Source: Adineta steineri
Taxonomy: Eukaryota; Rotifera; Eurotatoria; Adinetida; Adinetidae
Length of the DNA stretch: 64,000 nt
Reading direction: 5' to 3'
NCBI GenBank assembly: GCA_905250115.1
Contig: CAJNOI010000105.1
Span: 212,243-276,242, forward strand
How positions within the stretch are numbered: the stretch's first letter is position 1; each line of letters begins with the position of its first letter. Position numbers and translations under genes: made by a program. The notes beneath the pieces are model-generated. The model was not told where the DNA came from. It did not search any database and was given only the letters and a program-made list of their open reading frames with translations. This document shows, piece by piece, positions 13,460 to 24,046 of the stretch.

Positions 13460-13755
13460 ATGCGTCTACGTATTGATTTACATGTTTTAACAACAATCTT
13501 CACACTTATTTCTAGTACAAACTTACAACGTAGTGATGCATCTATAAAAACCGTTGAAGAATTTCTGGATACTCTTATCAATTCAAGCCGTTATGATAGA
13601 CGTATTCGGCCATTTTTTGATCAACGCAGTTAGTAGATTTTATTCATTTTTCTTTATTAGTATTATTATTGTTATTATTTTCTATTATAGAAGCGTGCAA
13701 TGTGACAATGACGATTCATATTAATACGATTTCAGCTATCAATGAAGTTAATATG
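13460..13755 (+). CDS. Cys-loop ligand-gated ion channel (GABA/glycine/GluCl-like), 5' part, cut by assembly gap
   Basis: Two coding pieces are visible: 13460-13628 and 13691-13755, separated by a GT-AG intron. Together they read SIKTVEEFLDTLINSSRYDR, RIRPFFDQRKACNVTMTIHI, then NTISAINEVNM. This is the start of the ligand-binding domain of anion-type Cys-loop receptors: a helix, then Y-D-x-R-(I/L)-R-P, then strands ending S-x-(I/V)-x-E-x-x-M. These are pentameric neurotransmitter-gated channels of the plasma membrane. The frame can start at its own ATG (13460, MRLRIDLHVLTTIFTLISS). However, the same bases form a strong pyrimidine tract and acceptor (TTTCTAG at 13515), so that leader may be intronic and the true N-terminus may come from exon A or B. 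The Cys loop and membrane segments are missing, presumably in the gap or beyond it. A donor GTACGA follows 13755. Confidence 0.7.
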
Positions 13756-13839
13756 GTACGACATACTCATTAAGAAAAAAAAAAGCGAAACTTGTTTATT
13801 CAAATGAATATTCATTACATATATATGTATTTGCTTTTT

Positions 13840-13939
13840 NNNNNNNNNNNNNNNNNNNNNNNNNNNNNNNNNNNNNNNNNNNNNNNNNNNNNNNNNNNNN
13901 NNNNNNNNNNNNNNNNNNNNNNNNNNNNNNNNNNNNNNN
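13840..13939. other. Assembly gap, 100 N
   Basis: Exactly 100 N, the usual placeholder for a scaffold join of unknown length. Sequence before it is the 5' part of a channel gene and sequence after it belongs to a different protein, so much may be missing or the join may be wrong. Confidence 0.98.
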
Positions 13940-14326
13940 ATGAATGATCAATATAAACCAATACAATTTCGTTCACAAATTATTCTTCATAATAATCCTC
14001 AAACAGATGTACGTATTGACAAATTTAGTGTTGCTTTTCATTGTCCTGATGATCCGTCAACGAATACTATATCAAGACATCATCGTTCAACACCAGCTAC
14101 ACGTAGTCAATCATTACATGCATCCAAATCTTCTTTACCACAACGGCATCAACTAAAAGATAACGATTCAAGGAGAAAACTTCAACATTCATCGTCTTCA
14201 TCATCTCTACGATCTCAAGCATTATTACATCAATGGATTGATGATATTTGTGCTAACACACAATTAATGTCTAATGATGATATTGTTTTTTTTATTAAAA
14301 ATGGAGAATTTTTTGCTAGAATTTAA
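13940..14326 (+). CDS. C-terminal exon of an unassigned Ser-rich protein
   Basis: The frame is open from the edge of the gap to a stop at 14324-14326. It starts NDQYKPIQFRSQIILHNN, passes a Ser/His/Gln-rich low-complexity middle (a run of six Ser) and ends LLHQWIDDICANTQLMSN, DDIVFFIKNGEFFARI. The ordered last 35 residues look conserved and helical and faintly recall the last helix of a PX domain, but I do not recognise the family. Nothing resembles a channel membrane segment or intracellular loop, so it is probably not the end of the gene on the other side of the gap. The true exon start is unknown; the ATG at 13940 merely abuts the gap. Confidence 0.55.
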   Translation: MNDQYKPIQFRSQIILHNNPQTDVRIDKFSVAFHCPDDPSTNTISRHHRSTPATRSQSLHASKSSLPQRHQLKDNDSRRKLQHSSSSSSLRSQALLHQWIDDICANTQLMSNDDIVFFIKNGEFFARI

Positions 14327-15366
14327 TAATAATAATTATTCTTTTTCTTTGCATTTCTTATACATGAAGATAAATAATCAAAAAAAAAAAGTATATAATT
14401 TTTTATTACTTGTATACAATAGCTCTTATAATTTTTTTCATGTGAAAGTCATTACTGATAGACATAATGATGAAAAGAAAATGTTTATCGGTAGTTGATT
14501 AGATAAGTTATACGATACATTATATTATTGACATAAGAAATCAAGTTGATGAAGAAAACCTTGCTATTGATTTGTTAATACACACATGTATATCAGTAAA
14601 AGAATAAATGTTTACAAATCCTAGATAACTACCTATAAATATTTAAATTTAGTTACCAATACGATTTATTATTTTTGGTTCTCTTGAGTATATGATCTAT
14701 TTTATTAAAATACATGAATTGATTTGAATTTAACAGGAAAGGAACTCTAGGTAAGATTACGGAAAGAAATTTGTTCTATAATAACTTTAAATATCTGGAG
14801 GGAAATATGAATTGATTAGTTGTTGTAAGCCAAAAAATGCTTTTTTCTTCTATGGCTTTCTTCTTGTTAAAAACGCATTTCTAGCTCTATAACTAATGTT
14901 TTTGAGCATATATTAATGATTATTATTCTAACATAAAGAATTGTCAAATGAATTCCTTCATGTCTAGGTCTTGGTTAAAATGAGAATAACTACTAGTAGA
15001 TCATTTATTTCTCATGATATAGAATTAAAGAAAAAATATACATGCATTACTTATTAATAAAATTCAAAAATGAAATGAAAGTAGATAGATTATCATTCTA
15101 TTTATTTAATCTATCCATGCAATTAATTTTCAAAAGAATAATCTATTCATTGATTTATTAAAATTAATTTACAAATCGATTCATTTGTAAAATAAACAAC
15201 AAAATATTTATACAGAATCGCATATATGAAAATACTTATCAAGATAACAAGCAATAAAAATAATAATTAAAATATTTTCCATGATTATCACAAGAACAGT
15301 TTTTATTAATTGACAATTTGGAAGACAAAAACAAATAATAATAATAATCATAATTGAAGAAATTAA
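14327..15366. other. Convergent intergenic region
   Basis: The 3' ends of the unassigned gene (+) and the calcium-sensor gene (-) face each other here. Very AT-rich; no further gene seen. Confidence 0.6.
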
Positions 15367-17309
15367 TTACAATCGAACAGTAATAACATCAGGAGATGAT
15401 GGACGATCATCTAATACGATATTTGTTGAACGTACGACTTTAGGTGCAGTCGATATATTCGAACGATTTGGTTTATTATTAGATGTTGGATTCATATGTT
15501 CTAATCTAATACTTTCTTCAGCTTCATTTTTCCGTGAATTATAACTATTTGTAGTAGTAGTGGTAGTAGTAGTTGTTCGTTCATCACTAGTTATTTGTTT
15601 ATTCATATCTGTATTTTGTGCACGAATTTGTCCGAGAATTGAATTATATAAATGTTGCCATCGTTCATTTTCTTTCGGTTGTTCTGAATCAATATCATTG
15701 GAACTGGCGGTTGTTAAACGTAAAGAAGGTTTTTTTAATACACGTTCACCATTCGTAGATTCATTACGATAATAACCTTTTGTTGTTACAGTTGTTGGGT
15801 TATTATTAAATTTAACACGAGGAGGAGTAATATCATCATCATATTCATCATCACTATATCCTGATGATTTTTTTCGTTCAATCATTTTTGAAATATAAAC
15901 ATTAAGTGGTGCTTTACGACTATTAGTTTCTTCCGGTACATTGCTTAATTTTCTATGTGTTGTTTGTTTCGTTATTTTTCGAGATTTTTTTCCAAATTGA
16001 TTGAATTTTCCTGAATCTTGAATAGTCGATTCATCTGGTTGTACATCCGATATAAGACCTGATTTCATATACCAATCAATAAATTCATCTTTTGTTATAT
16101 GATCATCATCATTTCCATTTAATTCATTGAATGCATCATCGATACGTTTCTGTAAATTTGTTTCTTTAGCATGTCCTGATTGATTTTTATTTTGATGACG
16201 ATTATCTTGACTATTTTTATTATTGGAATTTGTTACATCAGTAAGTGTCTGTAACATTTTACCAATTTCATCTCTAGTAATTTTTCCATCATTATCTAAA
16301 TCGAATACATGAAATAATGTTTCAATAAGACGTAAACGATTAAAAACTGATGCAGCTGATAAAGCCATAACAAACTCTCTAAATAAATTATGAAAATTAT
16401 TTGATTTCATTTCAAATATATCTATATATATATATGTAGAATCAATCTAGTACGTAAAGGAGAAAAAAAAGCAATTTCTATAATCTGCTTATCTTGAAAA
16501 TTATGGTGAATGAGAAATAGTCGTTATTTCTCTTTGATTTTATTAGTGTTAAAAATGAACAAGAACTATCTTATGATGTTAATAAACTTCGTTTATCATC
16601 ATTGTTATTGTTAAGTGTTACAACTTCAGATATTTTTCAATAGTATTATTCGATTAAATTTATAATAAAAATAAAAATATTAATATTATCAATCGTCAAT
16701 TTTTTTTCTATAAGTCTTTAAAATCCTTCTTCCTGTTTTTTTCCGCATGCTTAGAAATCCCTATTCATGCCTTTTATATTTAAATCAATAAGAAATTAAT
16801 GATAGTTTAGTCGAATATTGAACTCAATCACCTACATTACATTTTTTTATGTAGAATCATATACATAGGGCATTCTATTCTCAAAGGGATTTTTATAATT
16901 CAAAAGATTTCATTTCATAAAACTTTTTTTTTGTATTTAAACTATAAGAAGAATAAATCTTAATTTCGATATTCTTACCTAAAATCGATAAATTGGTTTT
17001 TATCTTGGTCATAAACATTAAACATATGTTTGATATAATCAGCTGTTTTTTGTGTAGGCTTGCCCATTATTTTCGCATATTCTTGTTCGAATTGTTTTAA
17101 TGTTAGTTTACCATCTGGACAATCTTTGTAGAAATTTCTATATTCGAAAAAATTGTCAAATAATCCTATAAATAAAGATCAAATATTTACGTATGCCAAA
17201 TGAGTAATTCTTCTTTTGTAAATCCAGTATCTTGACAAAGTTCTCTAATCATATCTGCACTCAACGGTTCAATATTAATTGAGTTACGTTTTGATGATCT
17301 TGGACCCAT
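15367..17309 (-). CDS. Neuronal calcium sensor / recoverin-like EF-hand protein with a long C-terminal tail
   Basis: Three exons. Exon 1 starts at 17309 and reads MGPRSSKRNSINIEPLSADM, then IRELCQDTGFTKEELLIWH. A 53-base intron leads to NFYKDCPDGKLTLKQFEQEY and the first calcium loop DQDKNQFIDFRE. A roughly 590-base intron leads to the last exon (FREFVMALSAAS). The order is that of NCS-1, hippocalcin and recoverin: a Cys-Pro-disrupted EF1 (KDCPDGKL), then EF2, EF3 (DLDNDGKITRDE) and EF4 (NGNDDDHITKDE). EF2 to EF4 keep acidic residues at positions 1, 3, 5 and 12, with Asn in EF4, so calcium binding is likely. Two features are odd. About 30 Asn/Gln-rich residues sit between EF3 and EF4, and after EF4 there is a charged, disordered tail of more than 200 residues where the family normally ends. 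Gly2 is present for N-myristoylation but is followed by Pro, which the usual consensus excludes. Confidence 0.87.
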
Positions 17310-20300
17310 TATTTATATGCAAAATAAGTATAATAATAAATAAAAAAAACAATAGCAATTTTTTTATCTAAAACAATGCGTTTTCATCTTAAAAAAGTAC
17401 ATTTGTTTTATTTTGAATGTTGACTACTGTCGTTAAATGTTTTACGAATTATTTAACAGAAAAGAAGAAAAAGAAGAAGTAAGTAACAAAAAAAAAGCTA
17501 CGTAAAAGAAAAATGACGATTACTAAAATGTGCAATGGTTACGCGTATAGATTGCAATGACAACACAACAACATGCACATGTGTGTATGTGTATGTGTGT
17601 GTGCGACGTATATCGCGCAAAACAAGAGAATGAGAATAGAGAGAACGAGAAGTCGACAAAGAACAGTGACACAAAAAAAGAAATTTTTGTGTACTATAGA
17701 ATAGGATAAAAGTTAAACCTCTTGGTAATTACATCTTAGCAATATATATATATGCATACATATTTCATCGTACAGATGTTGTATATGCATCTGAAACGAA
17801 TGAAGTAAAGTGCATTATTCTATCAAAATTCAATTTTGCTTGAAGAAAGAAGAATAGTAGAGAATATTCTTTGTGAAGTGATTTGTCATATTTACTTTTA
17901 TTGCAGTCATGATAAACTTCGTGCTTCATTTTGAAAAATCATATCTTTGATTATTTTAATATTGTCATAAAATATTACCGATATAGGTAAGAAAAAGAAT
18001 GAGTAATTTCCTTTGCATATTTCAGCTGCTATGTATATGATACGTACTGCCGTTGATAATTAGTCGTATTAGAATACTTACGATGATTAATAGGTTTTTT
18101 TTTCTATGCTTTGATTCATTAAAAAAATGACCATTGTTAATTTTTTTCACCGTTAAGTAGGTGCTTCGTTATCGACATGTCAGAAACAAAGTGTTGATTT
18201 GTTTCCTGTCATGTTCGTTTTTTTAATAGAGTAAATCAAATAGAATAGAAAGACGATGAATGTAAATACTCCTAAGAAAACATATATATATATATATATA
18301 TAAGAATAGTAAAGAATAAGAAAACTAAGAATAACATCTGCAGATATATTTTTATCAAGATTTGCTTATTCCTGTCGCCGTCTTCTTCTTCTTCTTCTTC
18401 GTCTCCTCATAATAAATATCCGTTTTTTTCTAATAAATGAAGTATGATTCGTATTTTTTTTATATAACATCAATGATTGCTTTTATGATAGGTACTTATA
18501 TAGGCAATGAAAAAATAAAAACTATCCCTTGATCGTAGTTTTTGACCCACATCCTTATTGATATGAGTGTACTGATAGATCCTCAGTAAATATAAAGAAA
18601 GAGACCGACAGATAGAAAGCTGTAAAGAACAAAGAAACTAATAATTAACTCATAGACAGGACTGGATTAAAAGAAAAAAATGAAAAGAAAACATGAAGTT
18701 AATACAACATAACCTTGAGTATTTGTACTTAGACATGTAAAAGCTTGATTAGAATTTATTTCTATACAATAGTATTCAACAAAAATAATATACGGGGAAA
18801 AAAAGACAAACATTTACGCCTACCGGTAATTTCTTTTCATCGTCATTGTTGCATAGAAGGTGTATATGATGCATACTAAATTTATGGTTGTCATTTAAAA
18901 AAAAGAAGCTGTCATTATTATTATTCTGACCTGGAATGGTTACATGTATTGACACGAATATAATTGATGATTGAATATTGACAGCTTAATGAAGACTTTT
19001 TTTTGTAGCCTCTAAGTATATTCTCAATCAGTTTCCCCATTTTTCTACCCTCAATCAATCTTGATTTTAACAACAAATTGTTTATTTACATATTTTTATA
19101 GTATATACGTTAATGGTAATATTCTCATCTGTTGTGAGCATTGCTTTAGGCAAAAAAAACTATTCAGAAATATTCAAAACAGCAAGTAAAAAAAGAATAG
19201 ATTACTTTTATCTTTTATTATTTTCTGTCGCTAAGATATGCATCATTTTGAAATACAATGCTTGTGCTACGAATATCTTTACGATTTCTATCAGAGCATC
19301 ATAGATTGTCAACAAACGATAACAATCAATCAAGCATACAAATTTAATCTATATTTATATGCATTAGATTAAATAATTATTAAGAACGCTGAAAATAATG
19401 TTTCCGTCGTTATTTACTCAACTTCATTAAAAATGCATTTATATATATATATAAACAAACACATTCTGTCGCGTACTTCTATGACAATAACAAGAATTTT
19501 TAATTTCTTCCTATTGGTATTCTTCTTCAGCTAGTAAGAATTGCATTGATTATATGACAGTAAATAGAATTAAGAAGTATGAATAACTAATATTTTGTAT
19601 TGATATTTAATGAATTTGAACGTATAGATTGTATAGACTACGTCATCAATACTACTGATGTCAGCAATAACACTATCATTTTACTGATTAAATATGGCGA
19701 GTCTGTCTCTCCATTTTTTGAGTCAATATTGAATCGAAATTCCTTAAGCATACTTATCAAATTCTATTCTATATCTCTATCAACTATTATGACGTTGAAT
19801 AATATTGTATACTTAAAGATTTATTGAATTTTATTCACCATTTCGTTATCTCATACGTCGATATAAATCAAAAATTGACATGTTTACCATTTTTTGTCAG
19901 TACATTCTTACTATCTGATATGCAAGATAAATGACATTCATGACAGATTCCTTTAAGCAGTGCAAAACAAATTTAAACATACGTGTTTCACATCGTATAA
20001 GAGATTTTAAAGGAACTTCAATTATTCTTTCTGAAGTCACCTATTATGCCAAGTACATTACTTTCTGTTTAATCTATTTTTAACACTTATACTCAATTAT
20101 TTATGTTAGTATATGGAAAAATAATATAAAACAAAACAACTATTTCTTAAAACTATGATTATTGAACAACCTAAACTGTTGAATTTCTTCTGAGAATAAA
20201 ATTTTCTCGTCAAAGAATAAAAATTAATACTAAGTTTTACTGTCCTAAAATACTTTTTGTTAATCACGTTTTAACGATTGAATAACCTTTAAAAATGAAT

Positions 20301-20955
20301 GTACATCGACATTCATTAATCTAAGAACGTGCATGACTTATAAACAACATATTTTTTCTTACCTTAAAAGTTTTTACTCCCTTCTTCCTGCCATTTACAC
20401 TAATCTTATGCACATACAAACCTTGCTTGACATGTGTTAGATTTTTATCGCTTCAACAGAACTACGTAAATTAACATTAGCAATTACGCACCATAGGACA
20501 TAACGTGTATGATTCAGCATTGATCTCAATAATTTATCAAATACAAGAAAGGACTATCTTTGCAAGATTTTGATGAATTTTTGTATATTTTTTCTTATTT
20601 ATGCATAAATGAGTGAGAAAGAAGACAAATTGATATGAATGATTTGTAATTAAATAATACCTGACATAACAAACTTCTGATGAGATTCATAATCAGTATT
20701 TAAATACAAATGAATAATACTTATCAAACTTCGTAACGTGATGAAAAATCAACAAATTACAGTTAAACTACGTGATACATTCGTGAAAATTGAATTGAAT
20801 CCTAGAATAGTTCAAAAGAAAAATAGTTTCAGTCCATGAAAGAATGTTAGAATTGCTTTTTTGGAATTATTGATTGTCTTGAACATTATAATCGGTAATA
20901 CAAAAGTTACAGCACTATGATATTGTCAAAATTTATTAAGGAGATTTTTTAGACA
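17310..20955. other. Intergenic, no gene recognised
   Basis: AT-rich, with simple runs: GT-rich at 17580-17605, (TA)n at about 18282-18302, and CTT units at about 18383-18402. The short open frames near 19.1 and 19.6 kb lack splice context or recognisable similarity. Confidence 0.5.
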
Positions 20956-21070
20956 GAGACAAATAAATACGAAAACAGATTTAAGGAGTATTAATACAAG
21001 AATAAATTTAAGGAACACAAATACGAAAACAGATTTAATGTGCATCAATACAAAAATAGATTTAAGAAGT
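20956..21070. repeat. Imperfect minisatellite, about four units of 27-32 bases
   Basis: The unit has the form AATACGAAAACAGATTTAAG followed by a variable 8-12 bases. Four copies follow each other, diverged from one another. The last unit contains the stop codon of the neighbouring minus-strand gene (21062-21064). Confidence 0.75.
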
Positions 21071-21771
21071 ATAACCCCTTCCATCCAATATATCTAGAAG
21101 TTGGCCCAGTTCGTAGCAATTATGAAACTCCATATTTGCAGCTAGTGCGCTTATTCCAGCTGCTACAAACATACCAATTTGCAATCGTGAAACCCCTGTA
21201 AAATACCCAGTTAGGCCAGCACCTACAGCAAATATAGCTTTTATAAATCCTTTAGATTGTAGATCGGTCGTGAGTTCCACAATTTCCTTTCGAATTTTAG
21301 AGGATTCGGTGCCAATAAACTTCAAGTAAGCATCTGGAGCAGGATCTGTCATATGAATGAAATAAAACTTCAGCTTCATCCGGTTTACTGAGTCCGTATC
21401 AGACAAAGACTCTTGAAACAGGCGAATTGATATACCAGCACCCAAACCCAACATGATATCTGGATATTTTTCAATATTTTGTAGTAAAAATTTAACCTTA
21501 TGGATATCTAAGTGACCGTTCTTGTCGACAGAATAGATGAGACGACCAGCTTCAACAATGATCTTAACTGACTCTGTTATTTCAGCCATGAACAGTTCTT
21601 GATTCCTAGTGGAGTACTTATTTTTATCTAAACCATTTGCTAAGCATTCACTCGAGAAAACAATCCGCTGCTGGCATAACCACAATATACAACATGTCTA
21701 AAAACAAATAGTATTAAACTTTTTGAGAACAATATCTTGTTTACTTACGAAAAGTATATGACTAGGTTTCA
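21062..21771 (-). CDS. Unrecognised small secreted/membrane protein, two exons, about 219 residues
   Basis: Exon 1 (21748-21771) encodes MKPSHILF. A 50-base intron (GTAAGT...TTTTTAG) follows, and exon 2 (21062-21697) continues in phase with TCCILWLCQQRIVFSSECL. Joining the exons creates a convincing signal peptide that neither exon has alone, which supports the model. The body is mixed helical and polar (ITESVKIIVEAGRLIYSVDK). Near the C-terminus are two hydrophobic, Gly-rich segments, FIKAIFAVGAGLTGYFTG and LQIGMFVAAGISALAANM, probably a membrane hairpin; a shorter one (IMLGLGAGISI) lies mid-protein. The tail reads YELGQLLDILDGRGYTS. Base composition is clearly richer in GC than the flanks, as expected for coding DNA. 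I do not recognise the family. The Gly-rich hydrophobic hairpin could suggest a membrane-inserting protein, but that is only an idea. The stop lies in a minisatellite. Confidence 0.7.
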
Positions 21772-21976
21772 TAGTTATAAAATACCTAGATACGTATATG
21801 TGTGAATTGTCTATTTAACGACAGAAACAAGATAAGTCAGAAGAGAAGTGATAGTGAATGTAGAACGAATGTATAATAAGACGAACAAGAATAATCGAAA
21901 GATATGTTTGTACGTATATATATATATATAAATAGATATACACAAGAGAAAGGCTAAATATTATAATTTACAAATA

Positions 21977-22074
21977 AATGTGTGAGTCGTCGACTTGAAC
22001 GGACGTCGGCTCTAGCATAAACGTCAGCTGCCTGTCGTCGGCTTCAGCAAAAATCGGCTGACGACTTACGTCTT
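21977..22074. mobile_element. 98-bp MITE-like element, copy 1
   Basis: It is flanked by TA on each side (21975-21976 and 22075-22076) and has imperfect terminal inverted repeats around GTGAGTCGTCGAC and GTCGTAAGTC-like ends. Inside are two related direct units, CGTCGGCTCTAGCA and CGTCGGCTTCAGCA. A better-preserved copy of the same length lies at 57621-57718. The TA duplication fits the Tc1/mariner superfamily. It is non-coding, and its GC content is far above the flanks. Confidence 0.85.
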
Positions 22075-22076
22075 TA

Positions 22077-24046
22077 GTTACACATAGTATTACTGCATGG
22101 AAAATACCGATATGTGATATGATTATATAAAATGGAATATTCCAAAGTAATAGTAACAAATATAACGTTTGCTCTCGTTTTTCATTTGTATTGGTTTATT
22201 TATTCATACAAAGCAGATAAAAACACACTGTTTGTTTGGATATTTTGTCTTTTCTCATTCATGTTGTACATGGAAAGGCAGCTATGTTTAGCTGTATGAT
22301 CACATAATACAATCATGATAAACATATTCACTTGGTTATTACCCATACCTTTAACTTATCAATGTTTGACGAGTTTTATTTATAATGAAAAAAATTGTTG
22401 AAATTTTGTATAAAAATAAGAAGTAAATGAATATTCACAGTATCATTTGTCATTTTTTCAAATTTTCGTTATTTTGATTTCGATTATTGTTGTTTGATTT
22501 TGCATTGATTATTCTTGGATTGCTGCAGTTTCTTATTCAATATTCTTTGTTTGAAAACATCTAACTAACTAAGTTTTGCCAAAGAGGAGAAGGTCGATTA
22601 TAAAAGAAGCGAGCAACGATTTCTGTCATTATACCTTGCCTATTATTTATCCAAAGAAATAACCATGATTTATAAAACCTATTTGATTTTAATGTATCGG
22701 ATAGAATGTTTATAAAGTGATATATTTGTGAACATAGAAGCTATATATTGAGATTGATTTAAACGAGTTCTATTTTTTATTCACGTTTAGTCAGTTCATT
22801 CGATATAGACACACAACCTGCAGTTCCTCAGCATTATAATTACTCATTAAATAGATATTTGTCATAAATAAGCGGTATTAATAAAGTTTTCATTGTCATA
22901 AGTTATCTGAAATAGATTGTAAATTATTGAATACGTCACAGCATAAGAGTAAGATGACATTTTAAGTTTATTGTACTTTAACAAAAGCAAATTAAAGCGA
23001 CGCTTTCCTGCTTTACTTTATCAGATAAACTAAAGTCAAGTGTATTAGTTTAGCTTTATTTGGTACACTAGAGATAAAAGAAAATGATTTTAAAACAAAA
23101 ACAACTGGCAATCTGTGACTTGTAAATAGTAATACAAGAAGAACTTTAGGCATCTTTCATTTTGTGACATTCTTTTAGACAATCTTCTTTCAAAACTAAT
23201 CTTCTTTAGTATAATTTCAAAAAAAAATACATGAAAATTTGATAAAAAATTATGAAAGTCGGATGCAATTCTATCATGTTTAAGTAGGTCAATGAAACTG
23301 ACGAGTGACCAAAGAGTTGTTATTTACTTTTGATTCGCTAGAAAATATATTCGATGAATCAAAATCCGTGAGTTAGAACCAGAATTTTGTGCTCTTTCAG
23401 AATATGAGCTTAGGAATTTTCTTTGAATCAGTTTTGCAAGGTATGAGTGCGGCTCACATTGACATTCGTTCTCAAGATTTAACACTTCTATATTAAAATA
23501 AAAAATTCATTGAATCGATAAATTATTATCTCAATACAATCACATTTTGTGATTACTGTTCGATCTTACGAGAAAAATCTCCCTTTCATTTGCAATAGTT
23601 TATTAGAAATGTTACTAGTAGCAAACTGCAAGATAATTCACTATCGAACATTTTTAATTTTCTAATATTCTTATTTTTCAAAATATTTAAGTAATGCATG
23701 TTTCTTTTATTGGTTTAGTAAAACTATGTAATCTAACATTAAAACAATTATATATCATTATTTTTATTCAATAGAATTAATAACCATAATTTATCAAGTA
23801 TCAAAAAAATCTTATTCATTTGTTAGTTTGATAATTTTTTTGGGTTATTTTCTACTATTGACAAATGTAAGTTTATAAAACCATAAAAGCATTTTAATGT
23901 ATAAAAAGTAAAATAATCAAAATATTATAAAAAAATTAAAAAAATGAACACTTCATATCACCGGGTTTTGTATCAGAAATAAAAATTACAAAATATTGAA
24001 AAAAATACGAACATGGAATAAAATATATATATATATTTATTGAATT
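22077..24046. other. Intergenic, no gene recognised
   Basis: AT-rich with no recognisable coding segment, RNA gene or further repeat with definable ends. Confidence 0.5.

Noticed and set aside
18282-18402. TA and CTT runs as possible regulatory elements
   Set aside because: Ordinary microsatellites, far from any supported start site.
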